The position numbers and the translations under genes were made by a program. Below the pieces are notes generated by a model that was given only the letters and a program-made list of their open reading frames with translations, was not told the DNA's origin and did not search any database. DNA of 64,000 nucleotides, taken from assembly GCA_902500805.1 (NCBI GenBank), contig CABVSA010000006.1, positions 1 to 64,000 on the forward strand, written 5' to 3'. Source of the DNA: an uncultured Nitrospira sp. Its GTDB lineage: Bacteria; Nitrospirota; Nitrospiria; Nitrospirales; Nitrospiraceae. Below, piece by piece: positions 8,711-17,696 of this stretch (position 1 is the first letter of the stretch; each line of letters opens with the position of its first letter).

Positions 8711-10561
8711 CTATTGCCGTTCCTCTGGTGCGCCCCCAGCCATGGCGGGAATGCCATGTGGAAGCTCTCCTTTTCCAGCTCCGCCTGCCGCTTTGTATTT
8801 ATCACCCATGGTCGCGACCCAAAAGATAAACGCCACGAGGATGCAGAAGAAAAACGTACAGAACGCCATAATCAATGAGGCACTACCGAGTGCCGGCGAA
8901 TAGGCATAGGGCGACGTATCCCGCATGACTCCGTACACATGCCAATGAACCCGGGAAGACGACCGTGCATAGCCCATCAACGTCATCAACAAAATCACCA
9001 TCACGGCATTGAGCACCAGCGCATACCCTGCGCGAGGGGGCATGCTGCCCCATACCATCTCCGTCGTCGTCTTTGCACTCTTGAGCAAGAGCGCCGTCAA
9101 CGGCGTGATCGTCAGAATAACAAAACCTACGATCGCCACTTGAGACGTTGAAAAATAGTTGATACGGACGATGGCCGGCACAAAATAGCCCCATATGCCG
9201 AGGACGATGACAGCCACGCTGGCTAACACCAGAACAGCGCCCATCACCGCCTTTCCCAGCTTTGCCCACCCTGCCGTATCTTGTTTTCCTGCCCGCCAAT
9301 ACATGACGAAACTCATGAACGTAATGAGAATCATGAGGTTGGACACCGTCATCTTGGCCGACATGACGCCCAGCACACCAAGCAGAGGATGGTGTGCGCC
9401 ACCCATTTTTTGAGCTTCTTCGATGCTGGCGACGAGTGAATGTGGCGTCATCCAAACGGCAAGACACAGCAGTAAACTGATGAGCATCATCAGCATCGCC
9501 CGTCGATACTTCGCCTCCGAACCTGGAATACGGTAGGTAATTCCCAGCCAGAAGTAATAATTGGACCCAAGAAATAAGACGCCGATCAGCATGGCTTGAA
9601 TGATAAAGAGCCAGGACAAAAATCCACCCATCAAGGTAATGCCCATCTGCTGGTTGTATTGATAGATCTCTCGCATGAGCCAGTAGCCGGCGAACGGCAG
9701 CGCCAGGAGCCCGAACACCCCGATAAAGTTACCGACGTAACCCATCCAATCGTAATGCTCCCGATCTTCGGTGCTTTTCACCGACAAGTAGCGGACCCCG
9801 GCATAGGCGCCGCAGATATACCCACCTAGCACCACGTTGGCAATCAACCGATGAATATTGATCGGCCACCAGGTGGGGTTCCACGTCGCGGCCCAGGCAC
9901 GCTCGAACGCCGTCCCGTCAGCGATCACGACTGGGCTTGACTGGAACGTCGCCCAGGCATTCGGTACGATCATGATGAATAGAGCAAAGAAATTCAGCAA
10001 GAACCCAAGGAACACGTGGAGGGTTTTCTTCCGCCCATATTGCATCGCATCCCAACCGTACCAATAGAGATAGAGCGTCGCGGTTTCCAGGAGAAAGAGC
10101 AGACAGTACAGAAGGAAAGACGGGAAAAAGACGTCCGTCAGGTAATTCATGAGCTTCGGATAGAAGGCGACCAAGAGGAATAGAAGAATTCCACCGAACA
10201 ATGCGGTGGTGGCATAGGCCGAAGTCAGAAGCTTGGTAAACTCCTTGGCCAGTTTGTCGTACCGCTTTTCGCCGCCCCGCCATGCAATGACTTCGCATAG
10301 CCACGCAAAAATTGGCACACCCAGCACGAAACCCGCAAGCAGGAGGTGGAGCTGAGCAACAATCCAGACAAGATTCCTACTGCCGATGTAGGGAATATCC
10401 CTGTACTCAGTCGGTCCGGCAGTGGTTCCCTCGGCCGCAAGCCCCATGGAAGGGAGGAGAAACCAACCCGCCGTGAACAAGAGACCGAGAAGCCATCGCT
10501 CTTGACCACGCATGGCCCGGAGAGCCCGTTGAACTGTTTCGACCTCCCGTATAGCACTCAC
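8711..10561 (-). CDS. divergent cytochrome bd-like membrane protein (CydA-related), copy 2
   Basis: About 616 residues with roughly 14 hydrophobic segments. The N-terminal half resembles CydA of cytochrome bd oxidases: an early histidine (WIVAQLHLLLAG), an invariant glutamate in LLETATLYLYWYGWD, and a second histidine in NIHRLIANVVLGGY matching the haem b558 ligand, with a methionine candidate in IQAMLIG. The quinol-binding Q-loop with GRQPW is absent, so quinol oxidation is doubtful; transfer from cytochrome c or proton translocation are alternatives. I place the start at GTG 10561, preceded by AGGTGA and just past the upstream gene; ATG 10513 is also possible. No CydB partner is nearby. Confidence 0.78.
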   Translation of the reverse strand: MSAIREVETVQRALRAMRGQERWLLGLLFTAGWFLLPSMGLAAEGTTAGPTEYRDIPYIGSRNLVWIVAQLHLLLAGFVLGVPIFAWLCEVIAWRGGEKRYDKLAKEFTKLLTSAYATTALFGGILLFLLVAFYPKLMNYLTDVFFPSFLLYCLLFLLETATLYLYWYGWDAMQYGRKKTLHVFLGFLLNFFALFIMIVPNAWATFQSSPVVIADGTAFERAWAATWNPTWWPINIHRLIANVVLGGYICGAYAGVRYLSVKSTEDREHYDWMGYVGNFIGVFGLLALPFAGYWLMREIYQYNQQMGITLMGGFLSWLFIIQAMLIGVLFLGSNYYFWLGITYRIPGSEAKYRRAMLMMLISLLLCLAVWMTPHSLVASIEEAQKMGGAHHPLLGVLGVMSAKMTVSNLMILITFMSFVMYWRAGKQDTAGWAKLGKAVMGAVLVLASVAVIVLGIWGYFVPAIVRINYFSTSQVAIVGFVILTITPLTALLLKSAKTTTEMVWGSMPPRAGYALVLNAVMVILLMTLMGYARSSSRVHWHVYGVMRDTSPYAYSPALGSASLIMAFCTFFFCILVAFIFWVATMGDKYKAAGGAGKGELPHGIPAMAGGAPEERQ

Positions 10562-10577
10562 CACATCACCTCGCAAG

Positions 10578-11573
10578 TTACGGTTTCGAATTGTCAGAGG
10601 ATGCTGCCCCTGCCGGCTTCCCCTTGCCCTTCTCTTTTTGCCCTTTGGTTTCCGATTTCTGCTTTTCCATCGCCTCAACTTGTGCGGCCACTGCAGCAAG
10701 CCGCTGGGTGTTCTTATTCAATGCCTCGACTGGCTTATACACCGGCTCTACTTGAACTTCCTGTTTCGCACAACACTCATGAGGATGAGGAGTTGTCACA
10801 GGAAGGATGGTCCAGAAGACAAGCGAGAACACCACTCCGGCTCCGGCCAGCGAGGTCAACAGCAACCCTTGGTCGTTCGGCACACGCATCAAGTCCCAGC
10901 GGGTAACAAGTCCCTGATAGCTTTCAGGTGCCTGACGGCAATCCTCCGCAATACGCCGAATGGCTTGGCCTAGGACGGACACGCCGATCACCGACAGGAT
11001 GAAGAGAACAGCCGAAGAAATTGATCCCCATACTGTCAGTTCAAGACCAATGCGCTCTGCAACCGGCAATCCCGTATCATAGATATGCCGTAAGGCTTCC
11101 ATATCCGCGAGTGAATGCGAGGCGCTGATGGCCGTCTCTGTCACTTTACTGACGACTCCCCACAGAATCGGCATGATCAACGTGCCGATAAGGGCGGTTC
11201 TCCACCATATGGCAAATCCAAGCCCGTCGTGAGGGGGCTCTTTCTTCAGGCGCTCCAGAAAGAAGGTTCGACCGACGAGACCGAGCGCCCAGATATCAAT
11301 AGGAATGGAAGCTCCAAAGATGAGTGGAAGACCGATCCCCTCACCAAAATGAGTGTCATAGATCGCCATGATCGCCGGGGCTGCAAACACAGTAACCGGA
11401 CTGGCGAGCAACATGAGGAATGCAAGCCCGAATCTTCCCTCGAAATGAACGAGACCCAGGGTCATCGCCATCACAGCAAACACGGCTTTGATAGGAATAC
11501 CGGTCCAGCAGGCTGACCAGAGGATGCCGAATCCGATCTTGGTAGGGGACATTGAATCGCGTTCTTCAGCCAT
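10578..11573 (-). CDS. multi-pass membrane protein of the cytochrome cluster, unknown function
   Basis: A 331-residue protein with about seven or eight hydrophobic segments over residues 10-270 and a hydrophilic C-terminal tail with a short coiled coil (LAAVAAQVEAMEKQKSET) that ends in a Lys/Gly/Ala-rich stretch. I see no haem-binding CxxCH and no known family motif; a HECC motif near residue 265 could bind a metal. It lies between cytochrome b and the bd-like gene, 24 and 17 bases away, so it is probably a structural subunit of the same complex. Function unknown. Confidence 0.7.
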   Translation of the reverse strand: MAEERDSMSPTKIGFGILWSACWTGIPIKAVFAVMAMTLGLVHFEGRFGLAFLMLLASPVTVFAAPAIMAIYDTHFGEGIGLPLIFGASIPIDIWALGLVGRTFFLERLKKEPPHDGLGFAIWWRTALIGTLIMPILWGVVSKVTETAISASHSLADMEALRHIYDTGLPVAERIGLELTVWGSISSAVLFILSVIGVSVLGQAIRRIAEDCRQAPESYQGLVTRWDLMRVPNDQGLLLTSLAGAGVVFSLVFWTILPVTTPHPHECCAKQEVQVEPVYKPVEALNKNTQRLAAVAAQVEAMEKQKSETKGQKEKGKGKPAGAASSDNSKP

Positions 11574-11597
11574 ATGTTCAGTTCGTATGAATGGTCG

Positions 11598-12725
11598 TTA
11601 GTCGAGGAACTCTCGATTGATCACCGCTGCCACCGTAAAGAGCGCAATCACAGCCATGATCACGATCCAACTGATCAGCGCAATGGGCCGCTTAAAAATA
11701 TTCCGCTCAGGATCCTTATCGAAAAATGGAAGTGCGACCATCAGCCCCATGAATATGACCGGCAGTGCGACGGCCCCCATGAACTGGCCGAACTGTCCGG
11801 CGAAGAGCTTCAGTCGCAACAGCTGGAAGTAGAAAAGAAAATACCATTCCGGTTCTGGGTGGTACTCCCCAGGATCTGGAGTCGCCTTGTCGAGCAACAC
11901 AACCGGTTCCCAGAGGGCTAAGGCGCAAAGGCCGACGAAGACGAAGGCCATCCCAACGATATCCTTCCAAATTTGACGGGGGAAGAAATAATCGGTTTTC
12001 GCCTTAATCTCTTCCGTTGTCCCTTTAAAGGGACCAGCTGGAGCGGCCACCCGAAACAAGAAGATGTGGAGCCCTGCCAACGCCATCAACGCCGCGGGGA
12101 GAATCATCACATGAAGTACAAAGAAGCGGCTCAATGTCATCTGCCCAGGACTGGCACCGCCCTTTAAAAATCTCGCGATAAAATCGCCGACGATCGGCGT
12201 TTTATCTAAAATCTCGACACCCACGAGCGTCGCCCAGAATGCGCGTTGATCCCAAGGGAGGAGATAGCCGGTAAAGCCGAAGGTAATGACGATCCCGAAG
12301 AGAGCGAGTCCGACCAACCAGAGCAACTCTCGAGGTTTTTTGTACGCCCCCCAGAGAAAGACTTGCGACATATGCGCAAACACACAGACGACCATGGCAC
12401 TGGATCCCCAGAAATGGTAGCTGAGCAAGAACCAGCCGTAGTCGACGTCGTGGATAATATACTGCGTGCTATCGTACGCGTGGTCCGCAGTCGGCACATA
12501 GTAGAACATGAGCATGGTGCCGGTGACCGCTTGCATGGCAAAGATGAACAACAAGATCGAGCCGAACACGTAGGCCCAACGCGAGCCTCCAGGAATCGGC
12601 TCATTGAGCATCTTCGCCTGCATTTCCTTGAGCCCAAGCCGTTCATCAAGAAAGGCAAGAACCTTTTCGCTGGTGCTGGGCTGATGCTCGGGGATCACGG
12701 CAGGCGATGAGTGTTTCATATCCAT
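11598..12725 (-). CDS. cytochrome b of a Rieske/cytochrome b complex
   Basis: A 375-residue single-chain cytochrome b with both halves: a four-helix haem domain (about 1-220) and a C-terminal quinol-site part containing PEWY (in HPEPEWYFLF). The first haem-ligand histidine pair is 14 apart (HFWGSSAMVVCVFAH) and the second 15 apart (HVMILPAALMALAGLH); the 15-residue step is the b6f-type spacing. The cysteine that carries extra haem c in cytochrome b6 is replaced by valine (YVFGS). It would oxidise quinol and reduce the Rieske protein, or run in reverse in a nitrite oxidiser. It is directly followed in the operon by the Rieske gene upstream of it. Confidence 0.93.
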   Translation of the reverse strand: MDMKHSSPAVIPEHQPSTSEKVLAFLDERLGLKEMQAKMLNEPIPGGSRWAYVFGSILLFIFAMQAVTGTMLMFYYVPTADHAYDSTQYIIHDVDYGWFLLSYHFWGSSAMVVCVFAHMSQVFLWGAYKKPRELLWLVGLALFGIVITFGFTGYLLPWDQRAFWATLVGVEILDKTPIVGDFIARFLKGGASPGQMTLSRFFVLHVMILPAALMALAGLHIFLFRVAAPAGPFKGTTEEIKAKTDYFFPRQIWKDIVGMAFVFVGLCALALWEPVVLLDKATPDPGEYHPEPEWYFLFYFQLLRLKLFAGQFGQFMGAVALPVIFMGLMVALPFFDKDPERNIFKRPIALISWIVIMAVIALFTVAAVINREFLD

Positions 12726-12737
12726 GATGCTACGCGC

Positions 12738-13673
12738 TCACACAATCCGAATTTGTGACTTCGTGCCGGCCTTGAATTCCATATCGATGACCTCAACCTC
12801 ACCGGAAGGTGAGACCTTCACCGGCAAGGCATCCAAACCACGGGGCGCTGGTCCATCAAGAACTTTCCCACCGGCATCATAGATACTCAAATGGCACGGG
12901 CAGAGAAACACCTGGCCCAACGCCTTATGCTGGCGCCACTTGAAGCCACAGCCAAGATGGGGACACTTACCGGAAAATGCGAGATAGGGAACATCTTTTT
13001 TGTTGGTCCAGATGGCCTTCCCCTTGGCATCGTGGAATTCGACATCTTTCCCCTGATATACCCTCTCCAGCAGGTCGGGAGTCGCCCGGAGCACCCAGAC
13101 GTTCTTCTCAACTTCGTACTCAGGCATGTACGCCTCTTTGACTTGCTTCTTGTACTTAAATTGCGTCCCGACATCCTCTTGCTTAATTTTGCTGACGTTA
13201 CCGACCTTGAGCCAGGCGTTATCAAAATCGGCATACATGGGCTTCATCAAAAATCGAAGGATGGGGTAGGCGAGAGGGAGTCCGATCAAAAACCCAATGA
13301 CATGGGTAAAGTTCATGAAAAATGTTCGACGTTTGACGTTCTTTTCCAGATCTGGAAGAGGGACCAAGACCTCGCCGGGCGTGACATGAATATTGTCTTC
13401 CAGATGGGAGATCTCCACCTCGTGCGTCGTGACATAGTCTTCGCGTTTGAAGGGAGGCAACGCCAAGATATCCGCAGAAGGAGCCCGTAGCTGTACTGCA
13501 TCCTCCGTGACGTCCTGGATCTGGGTCATCATGATCTGCCGTTCTCCACTGCCGTTCATGGAGACGACAATATGACTGATTTCATGGGACAGCGGGTCGA
13601 GCACTACCCGAGTGACTTCCCCGATATCGTGGTCCGTACACCGGACCTTGGACTTCAACTTTGGTTGCAGCAT
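12738..13673 (-). CDS. Rieske iron-sulfur protein with N-terminal PRC-barrel-like domain
   Basis: A 311-residue protein. The C-terminal half has the Rieske cluster motifs CPHLGC and CPCH with the GPAPR loop, and a membrane anchor lies near residues 120-145 (THVIGFLIGLPLAYPILRF). The first ~110 residues are unusual: the segment with IGEVTRVVLDPLSHEISHIV resembles a PRC-barrel domain and should lie in the cytoplasm. Fused PRC-barrel and Rieske domains are not part of the standard bc1 or b6f protein. The gene begins exactly at the stop of the upstream cytochrome c gene (TAATG overlap), indicating translational coupling. Confidence 0.92.
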   Translation of the reverse strand: MLQPKLKSKVRCTDHDIGEVTRVVLDPLSHEISHIVVSMNGSGERQIMMTQIQDVTEDAVQLRAPSADILALPPFKREDYVTTHEVEISHLEDNIHVTPGEVLVPLPDLEKNVKRRTFFMNFTHVIGFLIGLPLAYPILRFLMKPMYADFDNAWLKVGNVSKIKQEDVGTQFKYKKQVKEAYMPEYEVEKNVWVLRATPDLLERVYQGKDVEFHDAKGKAIWTNKKDVPYLAFSGKCPHLGCGFKWRQHKALGQVFLCPCHLSIYDAGGKVLDGPAPRGLDALPVKVSPSGEVEVIDMEFKAGTKSQIRIV

Positions 13674-14482
13674 TAGTTTTTCTTGATGGGCTTGGGAGTA
13701 GTGACTGCAGTATTCTTGAATGAACCTAACCAGGTGGCAAGGGCCAGCATTTCCTTGGGATCCATGAGATCCTTGAACTTGTTAGGCATGATGCCTTTCT
13801 GCCATTCCTTGTCATACCCCTCGGCCATAAAACTCTTGGGGTCCGAGATTTTCTGTTCAATTTCCTCAATCGTCATTAAGGTGCCGATGTTATCTAATTC
13901 GGGACCGCGCTTCTTTCCACCTTCACCCCTGAGCTTATGGCAGTTGTAGCATTCTTGCAGTTGCCACTGCTCTTCTCCAATTTTCATGATGTCACCGGAA
14001 GCGGCGCCACCGGCAGAGGCAGGCTTTTCTCCAGAGGAAGGAACTTGAACCGCAGCTACGGCCTGTCCACCTCCAACCCCCTTGAGGCGATCTTCCAACG
14101 CTTTCACTTGCGCGTCGAGCGCCTTCGCACGAGCGATCAGCTCTTCCGTCTTCCCCTGGGCCGACTGCTTTCGCTCCTTATCGAGAAGTTTGCCGATCTT
14201 CACCTTTTCATCCTCAGGGTCAAACTGCGGCAAGAATGATGCACCGGCGACGCACACCGAGATGAGAAAGACCCAGAACACGGTCACGGTGAGGAATGAC
14301 ATCCCGCCGCTCATCACGTTCATGGCCTTCGCATCAAGGAGTGCAAAGGTCACGGCCCCGATCAGCGAGACGAGAAAGAATAAAATCTGAAAACTCACAG
14401 GTACTTCTTGGGAATTAGCAATGGCGACCAATGCGCCGCCTACGACTAAGCCGACTCCAAGCTTTTTAAATAAATTCCACAT
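13673..14482 (-). CDS. membrane-anchored cytochrome c of the Rieske/b complex
   Basis: A 269-residue protein with three hydrophobic segments in the first ~95 residues, a charged helical linker likely to form a coiled coil (about 110-145, ELIARAKALDAQVKALEDRL), a low-complexity stretch, and a C-terminal monohaem cytochrome c domain (CYNCHK near residue 183, candidate methionine in KGIMPNKF). In this position it is the natural electron acceptor of the Rieske protein, equivalent to cytochrome c1 or f but unrelated in architecture. Its TAA overlaps the ATG of the Rieske gene. Confidence 0.9.
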   Translation of the reverse strand: MWNLFKKLGVGLVVGGALVAIANSQEVPVSFQILFFLVSLIGAVTFALLDAKAMNVMSGGMSFLTVTVFWVFLISVCVAGASFLPQFDPEDEKVKIGKLLDKERKQSAQGKTEELIARAKALDAQVKALEDRLKGVGGGQAVAAVQVPSSGEKPASAGGAASGDIMKIGEEQWQLQECYNCHKLRGEGGKKRGPELDNIGTLMTIEEIEQKISDPKSFMAEGYDKEWQKGIMPNKFKDLMDPKEMLALATWLGSFKNTAVTTPKPIKKN

Positions 14483-14521
14483 GTGATTTCTCGCTACCTC
14501 AGTAGACGTCCCACAAAGTGA

Positions 14522-16234
14522 TCACTTGACCGGAACTGGAACAGGTCCCCCCTCAGGCTCCTTGGCCTGCACCACAGACGGCCGAATGGCAATCAGTGCC
14601 GCAACTGTCACCACAGCAATAAAAAATACCGTGATCGCGGTAATCCATCCGGCGGAATACGAAAGCGTCGGAGTAAACGACTCCGGACTGAGATCCGACA
14701 CCAGACTGTAGGTATGGAAATACTTTTTCAAAAGCGACCGCACAGCACCCATGAGCCCCATAATCCAGGTGGACGTGAAGGCCAGGAAGATCAAGACAAA
14801 CTGAGCGGCGAAATCAATTTTTCCCCAAAGGATGGTCCCTTGCTTAATGGCACGGTTGTACAAGACAAAATTGACGATCGTCACAAATACCAACGTCAAG
14901 ATGGCTGAGAGCTTCGCCGGCATCGACGACAAATAGTCCCATCCTTCCGGCAGCTTCAACTCATCAGGCATATCCGTACCCGTCGCCACAAATCCAGCAG
15001 GAGTGAGCCAGACGGCATCACTGATGAGCATGATGATAAAACCTATCTTGATGACGGTTCGCGCGGAGACCGTCACAGGGACAAACCGACCCAGGAGAAA
15101 GGGAGACAGTGTCAGCGGCAGGAGAATCGCCAATGACATGGGGTCAGGAATCCACCAGTTGTTCATGACCCACATGGTCACCGGGAGCAACGCGATCAAG
15201 ACAATCGGGGCCAGGATACTCATCCGAACATTATCGGCGCCCTCAATACGCTTGACACTCAGCCAACTATAATAATTGATCCCCAAAAAGAGCAGCCCGA
15301 TCATGATGCCTTGCATTTCAAAAAACATCGAAAGCTGGTCAGCCATCATGTAGGGGCAGAACGAGAAATCGTAGTCGCACATCTCATAAGCCAATAACAG
15401 CCCCGTGAATGGTTGCAACAGCGATCCGCCGACCGCGATCCAAATCGCGACGAATCCCATCCAATCGTAATACGCCCGCTCTTCCTTCGTCTTGGCCGCC
15501 ATGTACATATAGGCAGCAATCATCCCGGCAATGAAACCACCAAATGCCACGTTTCCGTCGATTCGATGGAGACTCAGCGGAAACCAACTTTGGTTGGCAA
15601 TTTTATCCCACAAGGTCGCCGCCGCGATGAAGTCTTGCGGCGAAACACCTTCGGCCTTAGGTGGGGTGTTCATGAACGACGTAGGTCCGTTGATCACGAA
15701 CAGAATCAGCAGACACACCAGGTTCAAGAGAACGCCCAGTGCAATATGGCGCCCCTTCTTCTCACCCTTCCAAATATCCCATGTATAAAGATAGGCATAC
15801 ATGAGGATCGTCTCGGCGATAAACAGCGCCGGATACAAAATCGCAAAGACGACATAGAATTGATTGATAAAGGACGTGGTGAATTGCGGGTAGGCGGCGA
15901 GAAGAACAAAGATGAACAATCCCCCGGTCACCGCCGTCATGCTAAAAAGAATCACCGTCACCTTGGTCACTTCTTTTGCAAGACGATCATATCGAGGATC
16001 CTGCTTCCGGTAGCCTAACCATTCCGAGATCACGACAAAGATCGGAGCACCAAGAATGAAGGCCGCGAACAGGATATGCAGCTGCGCAACGATCCAAACA
16101 GCCGTTCTGTTTCCGGTGTACGGGAAGTCCACAGAAGACGTTCCGGCCTCCTGGGCGAATACATCCGAAACACCAAATCCAAATAACAGCGCCAGCAGAG
16201 TGAGAGCCAGGAGACTGCTCGAATGTGTTTTCAC
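14522..16234 (-). CDS. divergent cytochrome bd-like membrane protein (CydA-related), copy 1
   Basis: About 570 residues with a signal peptide (ending VFAQ) and about 14 membrane segments. CydA-like signatures are the first histidine in WIVAQLHILFAAF, the glutamate in FIAETILMYAYLYTWD, NGPTSFMNTP (compare NGWMQNPVG in CydA), the haem b558 histidine in SLHRIDGNVAFGGF and a methionine in MQGIMIG. As in copy 2, the GRQPW Q-loop is missing, and a second CydA glutamate position (eight residues before the retained one) is leucine. I start at GTG 16234, preceded by GAGGCACC; a longer frame to 16312 lacks such a site. It opens the complex III-like part of the operon. Confidence 0.82.
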   Translation of the reverse strand: MKTHSSSLLALTLLALLFGFGVSDVFAQEAGTSSVDFPYTGNRTAVWIVAQLHILFAAFILGAPIFVVISEWLGYRKQDPRYDRLAKEVTKVTVILFSMTAVTGGLFIFVLLAAYPQFTTSFINQFYVVFAILYPALFIAETILMYAYLYTWDIWKGEKKGRHIALGVLLNLVCLLILFVINGPTSFMNTPPKAEGVSPQDFIAAATLWDKIANQSWFPLSLHRIDGNVAFGGFIAGMIAAYMYMAAKTKEERAYYDWMGFVAIWIAVGGSLLQPFTGLLLAYEMCDYDFSFCPYMMADQLSMFFEMQGIMIGLLFLGINYYSWLSVKRIEGADNVRMSILAPIVLIALLPVTMWVMNNWWIPDPMSLAILLPLTLSPFLLGRFVPVTVSARTVIKIGFIIMLISDAVWLTPAGFVATGTDMPDELKLPEGWDYLSSMPAKLSAILTLVFVTIVNFVLYNRAIKQGTILWGKIDFAAQFVLIFLAFTSTWIMGLMGAVRSLLKKYFHTYSLVSDLSPESFTPTLSYSAGWITAITVFFIAVVTVAALIAIRPSVVQAKEPEGGPVPVPVK

Positions 16235-16613
16235 GGTGCCTCGATGCCCCCTATCCTTATTTATATGAGATCCAACACTGAGGAGCCTATGACTCACGAC
16301 CGCCCCTGCCATTTCTAAGCCATCGCATTTCTACAATGCCAGAGACCCACCGAATCAATACCTACCATGAGATGAACCAGACCGCCCAGAAACCACGAAA
16401 GCCGAGCCAGATAGCTCCCAATGATCATCAAAAAACCGACGAGAGCATCTCACATTCGTCGGCACTGAAGGAATAAGTGCCCCCTGAATACCTCTCACGA
16501 ACCACACAGGACTTCTCACCTCGCTTGAGCAGCAAGGAGAAAACCCATCACCTTATCACGCTGCAACGCACGGTAACCTGCGATAAGCATGAGGTCTTGC
16601 ATCGGACGAATCG
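16235..16613. other. intergenic stretch inside the respiratory block
   Basis: About 380 bases between the bd-like gene and the upstream cytochrome c gene. No protein-like frame or RNA gene seen. It is a plausible place for a second promoter, but no clear -35/-10 pair can be picked by eye. Confidence 0.45.
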
Positions 16614-17096
16614 TTACTTGGCGCCCGCATCAACCCATTGATTCGTTTCCACACTCCAAATTTTTCCAGACAGGCCAAAACTTCGCTCAAACAACACCAG
16701 CTTCCATCGATCATCGTCCGAAAGCTTACTTTTCCAGCCCTTCATTTTGGTATTCGGCACACCCTCGGAAATCCGCCAAAACCACACAGTATCTGAATAG
16801 AGCTTCATTCGCTCGGGATTTCTAAAATCTGTAGCCCCCGCCTTGACCGGCTTCCCATCTCTTCCATGACAGCTCGCACAATTGACATCCGGATTTGCTT
16901 CGCCCACGAAAAGCTTGCGCCCTTCTTCCAACTTCTGGGCGTCCCCCCACCAACCCGCAGGCATGTGCTTCTCTGCGTATTCAGGAGGAGCCGGCGGTGG
17001 AGGCACTATAGGCCCCTCCCCCTGGTCACCACCACTACACGCAACCAGCAAACCCAAGCTCAGAATGATCGGAGCACAGAAAACTGGGTACCGCAT
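16614..17096 (-). CDS. small monohaem cytochrome c lipoprotein
   Basis: A 160-residue predicted lipoprotein: a signal peptide ending in the lipobox LLVACSGG, a short proline-rich linker (PIVPPPPAPP), and one cytochrome c domain with CASCHG near residue 75 and a candidate methionine ligand in NTKMKGW. I start at ATG 17096, which gives a clean lipoprotein signal; a longer frame to 17153 would bury it. It precedes the bd-like/complex III genes and may shuttle electrons for them. Confidence 0.85.
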   Translation of the reverse strand: MRYPVFCAPIILSLGLLVACSGGDQGEGPIVPPPPAPPEYAEKHMPAGWWGDAQKLEEGRKLFVGEANPDVNCASCHGRDGKPVKAGATDFRNPERMKLYSDTVWFWRISEGVPNTKMKGWKSKLSDDDRWKLVLFERSFGLSGKIWSVETNQWVDAGAK

Positions 17097-17162
17097 ACAG
17101 ATGACCTTTGACCCCCTAGAGGTCGATCGGGAAATCAAACTCCAAACGACCATGGACCGCCG

Positions 17163-17696
17163 TCAGCGATGATCTCGCTTCTTACCTTGCGACTTGCCCT
17201 TCGCCTTTCCCCTACCAGAACTCAGAAACCGCATCCCAATAGCACCACCAGCCGCCACAAGAGCCGCCCCACCTCCCCACCAAACCCAAGACGGCGAGCT
17301 CCCTCGGCTGCATGTGACCCCAAAATCAACGCGGACCTTCCGATCACTTTCAAGATCTTTAGGGTCGAATTCAATTTTCAGATTTTTCTGCTCTCCCCTC
17401 GCCTCAATGAGCAGCGGATCACCAAGATTGTCATTATGAAGATGGAACATGGCTTTATAGTAACCATCCCCATTTGTCTTCACGACCTGCCCATAAGAGA
17501 CTCTGGTATCCTTAACAAGCACGTCAACATTTGAGGTACCAACTCCGCCCTCCTCACAGACATACCCTTCGACCATGAAGCGATGATCCGCCTCATGCGT
17601 CGCGGAGGTTATGGAAGGAAAGCCGATACTCAGCACAAGGCAACCTACAACGACGAGCAGCCGTCCCGGCGCGCTCTTGCCAAGCTTTACATTCAA
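17163..17696 (-). CDS. exported carboxypeptidase-regulatory-like protein with C-terminal anchor
   Basis: A 177-residue protein: signal peptide (about 1-32), a beta-sandwich domain with GYVCEEGGVGTSNVDVLVKD and TNGDGYYKAMFHLH resembling carboxypeptidase regulatory-like repeats, then a glycine/tryptophan-rich membrane helix (WVWWGGGAALVAAGGAIGM) and a strongly basic tail. It is the first gene of the minus-strand respiratory block. It carries no haem motif; an assembly or structural role is possible but unproven. Confidence 0.7.
   Translation of the reverse strand: MNVKLGKSAPGRLLVVVGCLVLSIGFPSITSATHEADHRFMVEGYVCEEGGVGTSNVDVLVKDTRVSYGQVVKTNGDGYYKAMFHLHNDNLGDPLLIEARGEQKNLKIEFDPKDLESDRKVRVDFGVTCSRGSSPSWVWWGGGAALVAAGGAIGMRFLSSGRGKAKGKSQGKKRDHR

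Noticed and set aside
15413-16018. 200-residue plus-strand frame opposite the bd-like gene
   Set aside because: Antisense shadow, rich in Arg/His, without start signal.
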